DNA from: a virus
Virus record (IMG/VR): IMGVR_UViG_3300046532_004322
Coordinates: 1 to 64,000 of that record
Reading direction: 5' to 3' (one strand)
DNA length: 64,000 nt
Within the stretch, counting starts at the first letter, position 1, and every line of letters begins with the position of its first letter. The notes beneath the pieces were generated by a model. The model did no database searches. It was not told the origin of the DNA and saw only the letters and a list, made by a program, of their open reading frames with translations. Below, piece by piece: positions 32,379-41,902 of the stretch. Position numbers and translations under genes: made by a program.

Positions 32379-32816
32379 TTAAAGCTTTCCAAATGGAGCT
32401 CTTGTAATGTCTTGAACTTCATTTTCTTGCTTTTCCTCTTGACTTACCCCAGGCTCCACTACCTCTTTGTTTCCTCCAGGGTTTGGAGGTATTAATTCTG
32501 GACTAACATAGCCAGGAGGTTGCTGACGCTGGCTTGCATTTGAGTTTTGTGGTGGATTGGGCTGTTGCCTTACGGGAGGCTTTGCTGCACTTGGGGGTGG
32601 AGCCTTTGGATCTATCTCTGAATTTAATATACCCATTATCCTTTGCGTGTATTTAGCTCTGCATGCATTCCTAATGCACTGAGTACACCCAGGTTGAACT
32701 AATTCTTTTTTATACGCATCCCTTAAGGGTACAAAGTTTTCCCGATATTCAGATTCCAATAGTTCAGAACTGTCATCTAAGAAGTTATTTAATATTTTAA
32801 ACTTATCTTGTTCCAT
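32379..32816 (-). CDS. Pro/Gln-rich small protein with Cys cluster
   Basis: 145 aa from the ATG at 32816, which begins MEQDKFKILN; a longer frame to 32978 would run into the neighbouring gene and lacks a promoter. Residues about 42-52 hold a CTQCIRNAC cluster that could bind metal. The second half is Pro/Gln-rich and probably disordered. Function unknown. Its promoter -10 box lies 4 bases before the ATG. Confidence 0.6.
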   Translation of the reverse strand: MEQDKFKILNNFLDDSSELLESEYRENFVPLRDAYKKELVQPGCTQCIRNACRAKYTQRIMGILNSEIDPKAPPPSAAKPPVRQQPNPPQNSNASQRQQPPGYVSPELIPPNPGGNKEVVEPGVSQEEKQENEVQDITRAPFGKL

Positions 32817-32820
32817 ATAT

Positions 32821-32851
32821 ATTATATTAATAAAAAATAATAAAAAATCAA
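32821..32851 (-). promoter_or_regulatory. Putative promoter, leaderless context
   Basis: Minus strand: TTGATT (32851-32846), 19-bp spacer, TATAAT (32826-32821), ATG 4 bases on. The spacer is longer than ideal and the region is AT-rich, so this is weaker than the others. Confidence 0.4.
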
Positions 32852-32866
32852 GTTCTTTTTGAAAAA

Positions 32867-34750
32867 TTAAAAGTTTTCTTTTTTTATTGTTATCACTCCA
32901 CCTATTTTTGATTGATGGATCGTAGGCTTTGATTGCCATCCTAATGGATTTTGAGCGTCCTCTTTGTCTTCGTTCCAAGTTATGAAATACCCAGGTCCAC
33001 TTTCATTACCCGCTGTTTGTAAAGAATCTAGAAAATATATATATCTTCCTGAAGCACAAGACTTTATTGGAGACCATGTATATTCAAAATTATCATACCC
33101 CACGCTAGGATTGGTTCTGAAAAAATTTGGAATGGTTGAGGCTGATATCCACCCCGAGCAACTCGTTCCCTTCTTGTTCGTTAATCCTGTAAAAGTTTTT
33201 TTATCAAATCCATCCTCTTTAATCGTCATGCCTAACCCTTTCCAGCATGCCACATGAACCTTTTGGTTTTCAAATCTTCTAACGTCCGAAACAAAACACT
33301 CTGTATTATCAGCTGTTATATTTAAGTCGTTTATCAAACTTAAGTTAAATGACATCATGCCATACGTATTACGCACAGATGAATACACCCAGCTTAAAAA
33401 CCCCCCCAACAAACCTAAGTCTCCACAATTATGTATTGATTTTGGTATTCCAGGCTTATCTGGAATAATTTCCGTTATGTTTAAATCATTATTAAACGTA
33501 CAACTCTCTTCATTTCCATCCCCAAAATCATGTACCCCAGAAAAATGAGACCCAGTAGGTGCATTTTTCGAATACCTTGTTCCAGTTGTCAGGTATATTT
33601 TTTCACCATCTGCAGTGATTGACTTTATGGGCTGTTTATACTCAGTCGATCCGTTTGCAATAAAGTTATGACTATTATGGACATGAACATAATCCCTTTT
33701 CCCATGCTCTTGCGGATTCTCTGTATCATCTATTATTGGCCTTGAGGCTATATACCTTAATGCACCCCCTTCGTATTCCATGTCTTGACTAGTAGACTCT
33801 TTACTATAAGTTCTTCCCATTGCTATATAAATAGAATAATCCCCCGATCCATCTATATCACCATCCATCAAGTAAATGTCATTTATTCCAAAATCCCTTC
33901 CTCCAGTCACTCCAGCCAGGGCCGTCTTAAAAACAAGCGAGTTAGGGCTAGTAGGAAGAATAGGCACCCCTCCCTCTAACGTTTCGAATTCATCTATTCT
34001 TAAAACTTCAACACCTAAAGGATCTATATCGTCTGGATAATTATTGTAATTTTGATCGAACTGATGCCATAATCCTTCATTAGCTGGTTTAGCGTATCCA
34101 GTTGTTCCAATAAATAGAAACTCTTTATGTCTTACTACTTTATTGAAAATCGTGCTCTTTGGATTATTTGGGTCAAGATCTACAGCATCACGAACCCTAC
34201 TTGAGTTTCCCGTTTCAGTATCTACATAATATAATCCACCTTGCCCTACCGCTACATATATTTTTCTTGATTTTTTTGAACTACACAACGAATACGCTCC
34301 ATGAAATGGGGATAGTTCATATCCATACAAACTACCTTTATTCCCGCCTATTACCAAACCTCCAGCAAGAGACTCATCTGAGCTTCTTGAAGCCAGTCCT
34401 AATTCTGTCTGTATTGTTCTTTCCAGAACCAAGGTTCCATTTTCATTTTTAAATACCTGGACTCCAAGATCTCCGCTTGCTACATAAACATACCTCCCTC
34501 CCTTTTCTGACATTATGTCATACCCAAATATTCCTACGTTTTCATCTTCATTCATATTGAACCCGTCTGAATGAAACTTTGAGTTATATGGCCCATCGGG
34601 ATGAGAGTCATCTAGCGGAAAATCTATTTCTGGATTTTGCTTTCTATTGTCCCCAATATTTAATATATCCCAATTAAGTGAACATGATCCAGTATATCCC
34701 AGTATTCTATATTCACCTACCCCCTGATCACAGCAATTACCGAAGCCCAT
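32867..34750 (-). CDS. Tail-tip/fibre-region protein, possibly propeller-like
   Basis: 627 aa, no family recognised with confidence. Repeating units such as YVYVASGDLGVQVF, IYVAVGQGGLYYVD, YSIYIAMGRTY and KIYLTTGTRY spaced about 80-100 residues resemble beta-propeller blades (LVIVD-type). Several Cys occur. Placed downstream of the tail-tip genes, so a receptor-binding or decoration role is inferred. Confidence 0.55.
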   Translation of the reverse strand: MGFGNCCDQGVGEYRILGYTGSCSLNWDILNIGDNRKQNPEIDFPLDDSHPDGPYNSKFHSDGFNMNEDENVGIFGYDIMSEKGGRYVYVASGDLGVQVFKNENGTLVLERTIQTELGLASRSSDESLAGGLVIGGNKGSLYGYELSPFHGAYSLCSSKKSRKIYVAVGQGGLYYVDTETGNSSRVRDAVDLDPNNPKSTIFNKVVRHKEFLFIGTTGYAKPANEGLWHQFDQNYNNYPDDIDPLGVEVLRIDEFETLEGGVPILPTSPNSLVFKTALAGVTGGRDFGINDIYLMDGDIDGSGDYSIYIAMGRTYSKESTSQDMEYEGGALRYIASRPIIDDTENPQEHGKRDYVHVHNSHNFIANGSTEYKQPIKSITADGEKIYLTTGTRYSKNAPTGSHFSGVHDFGDGNEESCTFNNDLNITEIIPDKPGIPKSIHNCGDLGLLGGFLSWVYSSVRNTYGMMSFNLSLINDLNITADNTECFVSDVRRFENQKVHVACWKGLGMTIKEDGFDKKTFTGLTNKKGTSCSGWISASTIPNFFRTNPSVGYDNFEYTWSPIKSCASGRYIYFLDSLQTAGNESGPGYFITWNEDKEDAQNPLGWQSKPTIHQSKIGGVITIKKENF

Positions 34751-34753
34751 TTG

Positions 34754-35155
34754 TTAATCTACATCATAAGGTTCGCTGGCAAAAACCAATATCTTTTGCT
34801 TATTGCCATCGGCATCACAATAATCAAGCTCTCTAAGCTTCATGGTTATTATTTCGCCTTCGTTTCTTTGCGGGTCTTGATCCGTAAATTCTTCGGTTTT
34901 ATCATCATCAATTTCATTAAATACTTTTCCAGTATCGATTTCAAGCATTATGTTTAACCCCTCGCTGGAATTGTCCTTGGAATCATCGGTACAAATTTTA
35001 ATGAACTGCATCTTTTTTTCTACGTAAGGCTCTCCGAGCTCTTTCCCAGAACTGGCTTTCCCCGTTCCTATCTCATAGCCCACTCTGGGCTCATCTTCGC
35101 CAGTAACTTCTGATTTGTGGTGGCGAACTAATGGTGTTGGATGAATTCTTTTCAT
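34754..35155 (-). CDS. Hypothetical tail-region protein
   Basis: 133 aa, acidic, starts MKRIHPTPLVRHHKSEV. Contains beta-type stretches (MQFIKICTDD, LNIMLEIDTG, IITMKLRELDYCD). No family recognised. It sits four bases from the gene upstream and belongs to the tail operon. Confidence 0.6.
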   Translation of the reverse strand: MKRIHPTPLVRHHKSEVTGEDEPRVGYEIGTGKASSGKELGEPYVEKKMQFIKICTDDSKDNSSEGLNIMLEIDTGKVFNEIDDDKTEEFTDQDPQRNEGEIITMKLRELDYCDADGNKQKILVFASEPYDVD

Positions 35156-35159
35156 TTTT

Positions 35160-37793
35160 TTACATTATAAGGTTCATTCGGCTTGCTCTTGCAGCACTAA
35201 TTCCCAGGTAATCTGGTAACATAACTTTTTGAGAAAACGCATAACTTGCAGTTAAGGTTCCACCGCTAACGTTTATACTCATTGATTCTAAATATTTTTT
35301 TGTGTTTATCCAGTCATTATGCGAGAAGTCTATCAGTTCTCCAACTAGAGTAAATTCTATCCTGTCCAAACTTTCAACACATGCTGGACCCTGATTTAAG
35401 AATAGATTGTATGCATTTAGATTAATCTTTCCATCCGTTCCATAATATCTATTATAATGGTTTGATCCATCCTTAAACTCTGTAGTTAATTCTGCTGAAA
35501 AGGTTTTTAAATTTCTATTTGGATGAATACATCCAGCATTCCCCTCCAGTGAATTATGCCTTAATACCTTTTGTACATGAACTGGGTTTGACTCACTCCC
35601 ACTTACGGGAAGCTGTCCTGGTACCCAAAGGGGTTGACCCTGCCATCCCTGACCAACGTTTTCTATTTGTCTATATGTCGGGGAGGTCCTAGTTCCCGAT
35701 CCATAATATCTTAATGTATCATTTATCTCACTCCCGCCATGACTAATAGTGTCACGGCCTGCGTTTTCAAAAATAGTTTGTCCGAATTCACGTAAATCAT
35801 TTAAAATATTAAAAACTATCGGAGTTCCTCCATATAAAGGAATAACTAAAATATCATCACTATAATCTTCTCCAGGAAGATGTGGAAATGAATAATTTGA
35901 ATAAAAGGACTTTTCTTCTGTATATGCAGAGATTATTTCCGAAGCTTCTTCTTGGTAATATACGGGCTTTACTCCTTTGTCCGTTAATATAATTCCTTGC
36001 AACCCTTCAGATTCATCAGGAAACTGGCTAGGAAGTATTGGTAGCGACGCCTTTCCCCCAATTGCACTCCCAGACCCAAAGAAGAAATCCTTAACCGTCA
36101 TATCATCATACCCAGTAGCTTCAAAATTACTAAAAAATGAAAATGGAGAATCCTTAATTTTTGTCGTTACCGAAACAAATGACACTTCGCTCCCTTCATC
36201 CGTATACCAACTTTTTGACCCGCAAGGATCATACGAAGTTCCTAGAGTTTCAAAAGAAAACGTATCCATAAAGTCATTAACGGTATATCCATATACATCT
36301 CCATTTTGAGTTATTGCTTTGTATCCCCACTTCGATTTTATTTGCCACCTTTCTTCGTTTCCTAGAAAAAACTCCATAACTGCAGGATTAACTCTTTCTC
36401 CTTCGGGAGATTCAGTATTTAAATAGCAATTCTTCCACGGCCCTGGAGAATTTATTTCTTCTGGGTCCTTACCCCAGGAATTAACCCATTCAACTAAGTC
36501 TCCTGCGTTTTCAAAAACCTCATAGCGATCTACATTAATCTCTCCTTCTTCGTCCTTAAACTCTGAAAACTTATTAAGCAATGCGAGTTTTCTGTCTTCA
36601 TTCACGACCCTTGAGGTTCCAGAATCTCCGTTATATGCTCCAAATGCAAGTTCATATTCTTGAGCTAATCCAGCTTCGTGCATTTTTTCAACAGCGAAAG
36701 CCTGAGCTTGCCCTGGAGTAGAACTTGGTAATTTATGACTATATTTATCGCTATTAATTTTTTGCGACCATCCAGTTATTACATCTTGAAGCTCAAATAT
36801 CGCATCGGTTTCATCCGCATCAGATTCCCTGAAGTTTATTTCCATCGTATGTGCATTCCCTCCGCTTTTTGAATCTGGTTCGGAATTTGGATTAGTACCA
36901 TTGGACCACTTTCTAATAAACGCCCCAGAACTATATCCAGACAAATAATCTTTTTCCAAAGATGAGCTTATTGCGCTATCTGGAACAACTACTCCAGCAC
37001 TTTGCAAAACTTCTTTTTTTCCAAAATCGCTCCCTAGCGAATGAATATAAAAACCTCCAAGAAACGGATTCGCAACAAAAATTTTTGAAAACCTTGATAA
37101 TATTGAATTCATTACATCAAAAAATGAACCTGTATCAGAATATAACCCCGATACCCCCTGTAGTTCTTGAACGGGCAAAGGTAATGGACTTACTGAGAAC
37201 AGCTTTCCAGCGGGATAAAGGATTTGTCCGTGCTCTAAAGTTGGGTCTGGTACATTTCCTATCATCCCCCCCATATCTCCATTTTCCTTGTTTTTCCAGT
37301 GGTTCGGGTTTGAGGCTAAATTACCTGCTGAATTTATATAATGACTTCCGTCTTTAACTCTGTTATAATATGAAAGAAGCCTATTTCTTGAGAATAATAA
37401 ATCTTGTGGTATCCCAATCCCTTCTGGATCAGGAAGCCCCCTTACTGAATAATATTCATCCCCAATCATTACATCCCCACCAATTCTTCCAGAAAGTCCC
37501 ACCATAAAACTTGCAGCCGTTATTGATGCGTGGTCCTGTAATGAGTATGAAGTAATCACTCCAGACTCTGATCTAGAAGACTTTGCTTTTACAACCTTAA
37601 ATTCTTCTTCGAGAAAGGGTAAGACATCTCCAAAATTGTTTTTTAAACTAAATATATCTCCATCCAAGTCGGGCTCGTCCTTAGCTCCTAATACTTGAAC
37701 CTCAACGGATGTATTATTAAACGATCCAGAATTAAATGATACCGATGAAAAATTCTTACAGAATTCGTCTATGTTTTTTATTAAACAGCTCAT
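35160..37793 (-). CDS. Large tail-tip/hub-like structural protein
   Basis: 877 aa. The N-terminus (FSSVSFNSGSFNNTSVEVQVLGAKDEP) and long beta-rich body with Gly/Pro/Tyr-rich loops are typical of tail-tip proteins. Position after the tape measure and two beta-rich proteins corresponds to the hub region in lambda-like order. FFDVMNSILSRFSKIFVANPF and SLDRIEFTLVGELIDF are recognisable-looking segments with no name. Its start overlaps the stop of the next upstream gene by one base. Confidence 0.6.
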   Translation of the reverse strand: MSCLIKNIDEFCKNFSSVSFNSGSFNNTSVEVQVLGAKDEPDLDGDIFSLKNNFGDVLPFLEEEFKVVKAKSSRSESGVITSYSLQDHASITAASFMVGLSGRIGGDVMIGDEYYSVRGLPDPEGIGIPQDLLFSRNRLLSYYNRVKDGSHYINSAGNLASNPNHWKNKENGDMGGMIGNVPDPTLEHGQILYPAGKLFSVSPLPLPVQELQGVSGLYSDTGSFFDVMNSILSRFSKIFVANPFLGGFYIHSLGSDFGKKEVLQSAGVVVPDSAISSSLEKDYLSGYSSGAFIRKWSNGTNPNSEPDSKSGGNAHTMEINFRESDADETDAIFELQDVITGWSQKINSDKYSHKLPSSTPGQAQAFAVEKMHEAGLAQEYELAFGAYNGDSGTSRVVNEDRKLALLNKFSEFKDEEGEINVDRYEVFENAGDLVEWVNSWGKDPEEINSPGPWKNCYLNTESPEGERVNPAVMEFFLGNEERWQIKSKWGYKAITQNGDVYGYTVNDFMDTFSFETLGTSYDPCGSKSWYTDEGSEVSFVSVTTKIKDSPFSFFSNFEATGYDDMTVKDFFFGSGSAIGGKASLPILPSQFPDESEGLQGIILTDKGVKPVYYQEEASEIISAYTEEKSFYSNYSFPHLPGEDYSDDILVIPLYGGTPIVFNILNDLREFGQTIFENAGRDTISHGGSEINDTLRYYGSGTRTSPTYRQIENVGQGWQGQPLWVPGQLPVSGSESNPVHVQKVLRHNSLEGNAGCIHPNRNLKTFSAELTTEFKDGSNHYNRYYGTDGKINLNAYNLFLNQGPACVESLDRIEFTLVGELIDFSHNDWINTKKYLESMSINVSGGTLTASYAFSQKVMLPDYLGISAARASRMNLIM

Positions 37794-39469
37794 TATACTA
37801 TTTCATTAAAATATTGCTTTTCAAAACTTATTGAAATCATATTTCTTTCCTCTACTTTTGATATCTCATCTCTAGTTATTAATCCTTTATCCTTAATTAC
37901 ACCCATTAATGAACACTCAAGCTCTTCGGTTAGCTCGTTGATCGTGTTTCTAATTTTTAATTCCGCAATTACTGCATGATTTGTATTGTCATAAGTTCCA
38001 GAACAAGATATGGATATTAATCCTTTTTTGAATCCAGACCTAGATATGATAAACTTATCCATTCCTCCTCCAGCGTTATGTTTCAAGTTATAGCTTGGAG
38101 AAGGAAATGATACTGAAGAGGTGTGTTCAAAACTAGAAAACCCATCTGGTCTATCAGAAGTTTCGAATAAATAATTATAATGTATCTCCCCTCCCTTTCT
38201 GTTTTCGGTTACAGAATAAGATGACGGAGTGTCCTTTAGTTCGGAACTTGGAATTCTTTCCTCACAAGTCCCAGGGGTAGGAGTCGGAACAGGCTGTGAT
38301 TGATAATATGATCCCAGCTCTGCTTTTGCATTTGAGAAAATATTAGATTTTATATTATTATAAAATTCATTTTCCACAAGGTTAAATCTTTTTGATATAG
38401 GGCCTCTTGAGGAAACTACCCCTGACACCGAAACGCTCATTTTATCAGAAGAGTTTTCTATTGAATAATCAACTTTATTTGATACCCCGCAAGAATTAAA
38501 ATTAAAATCATTATCAAATGCTATGTTGAAATTTATTCTTCCCCCCGCAGGGTCCTCAACTATGTTTTCTGTAATGGGAAAATTAACAAGGCTTTCTCCA
38601 GATTTACTTTCGGCTTCAGATAAAAATCCAAAATTCTTATATCTGCTCCTGACTTTTTCAAAATCTTCTTCTATTCCATACTCTATAGATCCAGCAATTT
38701 CAACTAAAGTAAATTTCCCAAAACTATTACTCGTATTTACTGCGTATCTCATTACTCCAGAATCACTCGACCCCTGTGTTGCATCAGCTATGTATACCTC
38801 TTCTATGGAGTATGAGCTTTTTACCCTATTAATCGACTCGCTTCTTTGAGTTAAGTATATCTTAAGTGATGGGCTCCCTTCTGGTAATAAAACATTTTCC
38901 TTCCCAGACCTACTTTCTACGAAATCTATTGCATTTTGAAGAGCTGAAGAAATCGAAGATGTATTACTTCCAGATAGATTTCCATCCTGCAAGTTTATCC
39001 CTTCTGCTGATATGGATCTTTTTATTGTATATTGTTCGCTTCCGTTTTTTAATGTTGATGTTTCATTAGAAGGATTTATTATTCCATAAAATTCATTATG
39101 AAGCTTCTCGTCAATACATTCTAACTCTATGGAGTAATTTACCTGACCGACATATCTGGAATCGCTAAAGGATATACTTTTTACTTTTGCGAAATCTTTA
39201 TTAAATATCTCAGTTCCAGATTCCTCTATTACAAGGCTCTTGTAGTCCTCGCTGAAGGCGTCTATGATTGAAGTCCTTCTAGCTGTTAAAACCTCAAAAT
39301 CATCACAATTCTCTTCGTCGTTATATATTTGTCCAGATAAAACAATTGACTCACTAACTCCTTTTCTACTCCCCTCGAAAATAACGCTAGAACTCCTAGA
39401 TACAAAAGGGGTGGGCATTCCATTTATCTTGAACGGATCAGATCCATTATATTTTACTAATACAGACAT
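37793..39469 (-). CDS. Tail-tip structural protein with PTPTP linker
   Basis: 558 aa. Residues 1-130 read VKYNGSDPFKINGMPTPFVSR and KVKSISFSDSRYVGQVNYSIELEC, a pattern seen in distal tail-type proteins. The body repeats a motif shared with the upstream gene (signature IxRS near 150; KxRY.NF/RYLNA segments). A short QPVPTPTPG linker at about 404-413 separates the last domain. Likely a ring or fibre adaptor at the tail tip. Confidence 0.6.
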   Translation of the reverse strand: MSVLVKYNGSDPFKINGMPTPFVSRSSSVIFEGSRKGVSESIVLSGQIYNDEENCDDFEVLTARRTSIIDAFSEDYKSLVIEESGTEIFNKDFAKVKSISFSDSRYVGQVNYSIELECIDEKLHNEFYGIINPSNETSTLKNGSEQYTIKRSISAEGINLQDGNLSGSNTSSISSALQNAIDFVESRSGKENVLLPEGSPSLKIYLTQRSESINRVKSSYSIEEVYIADATQGSSDSGVMRYAVNTSNSFGKFTLVEIAGSIEYGIEEDFEKVRSRYKNFGFLSEAESKSGESLVNFPITENIVEDPAGGRINFNIAFDNDFNFNSCGVSNKVDYSIENSSDKMSVSVSGVVSSRGPISKRFNLVENEFYNNIKSNIFSNAKAELGSYYQSQPVPTPTPGTCEERIPSSELKDTPSSYSVTENRKGGEIHYNYLFETSDRPDGFSSFEHTSSVSFPSPSYNLKHNAGGGMDKFIISRSGFKKGLISISCSGTYDNTNHAVIAELKIRNTINELTEELECSLMGVIKDKGLITRDEISKVEERNMISISFEKQYFNEIV

Positions 39470-39470
39470 A

Positions 39471-41864
39471 TTAAACAGGCGTTAAAGTTGAGGTCACGGA
39501 CGGAGAGGTTGTTGGGGTAACTGTTATTGTAGGAGTAATATAAAACTCCCTTTCTAGAGGAGTAGGAGTCTGCGGTATCGGAGTATACGGAATACCACTA
39601 TCAAAATCATAATTTGGTGTTGGTGTTGGAAAGTAAGTAAACTGAGAATCAATACTTGATAAATGCAATCCAAAACCAGGGGTTACCGTTGGTCTAGGAG
39701 CATTCTCACATTCCGATAGGTCTAAAACCGCCCTATTGTATTTCAATGAATTACTTGAATTAGAAAAAGAAAAACTTTCTTCCGTTAAAAAGACCTCAGT
39801 TCCTGAAGGTACTGAAACAAGGGCTGAATTTACACCATGCATTAACCCTTTTTCTTCTAATTTTTCTTTTGTTTTTTCTAGTATTAAAGATATACTCTTT
39901 CCTGCGAACCCTACGGATGATATTGATATTTTTCTCTCCACAGGGACCACCAAGTCTCCCAGTAATTGAGCGACATTAATACATCCTATTTTAAAGTCAT
40001 TAAATTTTTGCAATACCTTGGATTCAGAAACTTCAATCTCAAAAGATTTTATTATTCCGTTGGACATCTCCTCTTGACCATCTTCATTTGAATATACATA
40101 AGAATAATTTATTGCCCCCGCATGCATACTTAAGTTTATTGATTTTTCTTTTTGGTAAAATGTTGTCTTCGTATTTGGATCAAGAGCTATAACATTAAAT
40201 TTTACATCATTTATATTCGATACGATATTTGGCTCTATATCATTTGTGAATGCATTTTTTGCGTTTAAATATCTTTGGCTTATTACATCTCCACCACCCG
40301 TTATGTTTCCCTCTTGTGATATTGTAAAATTTCCACCAGAATGAGATATTTGATACTTTTCTTCATGAAAATAATTTTCACTTTCTTGTTTGGGATGGTC
40401 GGAAAATGCAAAACTTATCTCCGCAGAGCAATCGAAAGAATTTCTAACTATTCTTTTCGATATCGGATTAATTGATAAGGATGCCGTGGATATAGGGGTT
40501 TTTTCAACACCCTCACAACCATATTCAAAACTAGAGGAATAAGATGAATACTTCTCAGCACATCTTGACCTCGTCCCACCTAATAAATTTTCTATTACCT
40601 TATCTAAATTAGAATCACTTTTATTCTGAAGTATTTTTACGAAACAAGATTCTTCAATCGTTATTTCTCCGCTAACATCCATGTTCAATGATGTATTTCT
40701 TTTTACCGAATGATCTTTATCCATTCCTGGCGTAGGAGTAATAAAAGATCCTTCCATCTTATTTATTAGCCTTGCATAAGATATTGATCTTGTCCTTTGG
40801 TAACTAAGGTTGGACTCATTGAAGTTTTCTTCTGTTTCTTGGTTTTCCCAATTTGAAGAGTATTGATATATTCCAGAATGATCTCCTGCCATTAATCCAT
40901 ATACAGGATTGCTATTCATAAATAATGTTGAAATAGTCCTACTTCTTTCGATTGACGTATCTGATTTCTTAAAGAGTTTTATGTTCTTATAAAACGCATT
41001 TTTCCCAGCAGGAGAAAATAATTTGATAGTTATACTTGATGATGAAGTGGTAAACTCTATCTTGTGATGACCTCTTCTTGAGAAATCTTTTTGAACTTCT
41101 GACCCAGAGCCCAAATCTATAACCGCTTTTGACTCGGTTTTGATCGATGGAGATTCATCTATACCCAGGAAATCAAAAGATAATATATAATCTTCACCTA
41201 CATCCAAAGAGCTTTTTGATAGGTTTGAATTTTCCCATTGAGCGGAACCGTCCGCCTGCACCTTTAATGAAGCTTTTGCCCTATTTCCTAAGTTTGCTAA
41301 TTTATTGTTTTGCTTCTGACCATTAGCCCACTGCGCAATATCTTTGGAAATTATACTTTTTGATTCCAAAAACAAACAAGATACGGAGTGATTTATTGAC
41401 ATCTGAGAATTATTGTCTTCCGAAAAATTCATCGATTCATCAAAAGAAGAAAGATATCTCAAGTCCTCCTTTCTGACCAAAGATTGCTTCGATTCGTCAA
41501 ACTCCAAATCATTACCACCTCCTGAAAATTCTATATCAGATAGGTTTTTTTCTTCGTATATCGTTAAGCTTATTTTATATTCAGCAGTCCTTATGAATTC
41601 TCCATCTACTGAAAAGCTTTCTATAAATCCTTCACCAAGGTTTATCCCATTAATAATAACATCTTGATGATCATGCGAAGCGGACTCTAAGAATTCCTCG
41701 GAAGCTTCGATATTGCCTTTTACTCCGTTTGAATTATTTAAATCAAGAAGAAGCCCAGTAACTCCAACTACCTTCTTGTTTTTAAACGTTAATCCATTTT
41801 CGCCAAACTTCTGATTCTCTTGACTATAAGATAATAACGTTGCATCTGAAAAATCTAAAGCCAT
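39471..41864 (-). CDS. Tail-tip structural protein with C-terminal Thr/Pro tail
   Basis: 797 aa. The N-terminus (NKKVVGVTGLLLDL, DVIINGINLGEGFIESFSVDG, EYKISLTIYE) is the kind of beta-sandwich start seen in phage tail proteins just after the tape measure. The body contains paired sections resembling the next gene (KRNTSLNMDVSGE, QRYLNAKNAF). The last 80 residues are Thr/Pro-rich and end ITVTPTTSPSVTSTLTPV, a mucin-like tail. It starts 38 bases from the tape measure end. Confidence 0.65.
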   Translation of the reverse strand: MALDFSDATLLSYSQENQKFGENGLTFKNKKVVGVTGLLLDLNNSNGVKGNIEASEEFLESASHDHQDVIINGINLGEGFIESFSVDGEFIRTAEYKISLTIYEEKNLSDIEFSGGGNDLEFDESKQSLVRKEDLRYLSSFDESMNFSEDNNSQMSINHSVSCLFLESKSIISKDIAQWANGQKQNNKLANLGNRAKASLKVQADGSAQWENSNLSKSSLDVGEDYILSFDFLGIDESPSIKTESKAVIDLGSGSEVQKDFSRRGHHKIEFTTSSSSITIKLFSPAGKNAFYKNIKLFKKSDTSIERSRTISTLFMNSNPVYGLMAGDHSGIYQYSSNWENQETEENFNESNLSYQRTRSISYARLINKMEGSFITPTPGMDKDHSVKRNTSLNMDVSGEITIEESCFVKILQNKSDSNLDKVIENLLGGTRSRCAEKYSSYSSSFEYGCEGVEKTPISTASLSINPISKRIVRNSFDCSAEISFAFSDHPKQESENYFHEEKYQISHSGGNFTISQEGNITGGGDVISQRYLNAKNAFTNDIEPNIVSNINDVKFNVIALDPNTKTTFYQKEKSINLSMHAGAINYSYVYSNEDGQEEMSNGIIKSFEIEVSESKVLQKFNDFKIGCINVAQLLGDLVVPVERKISISSVGFAGKSISLILEKTKEKLEEKGLMHGVNSALVSVPSGTEVFLTEESFSFSNSSNSLKYNRAVLDLSECENAPRPTVTPGFGLHLSSIDSQFTYFPTPTPNYDFDSGIPYTPIPQTPTPLEREFYITPTITVTPTTSPSVTSTLTPV

Positions 41865-41902
41865 AATATATTATTATAATAAAAACATTCAAAAAATAAA
41901 GC

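Noticed and set aside
32379-32978. Longer version of the Pro/Gln-rich gene starting at 32978
   Set aside because: The extension runs into the 3' end of the 627-aa gene and reads as low-complexity Phe/Leu/Lys; the ATG at 32816 is a better start.
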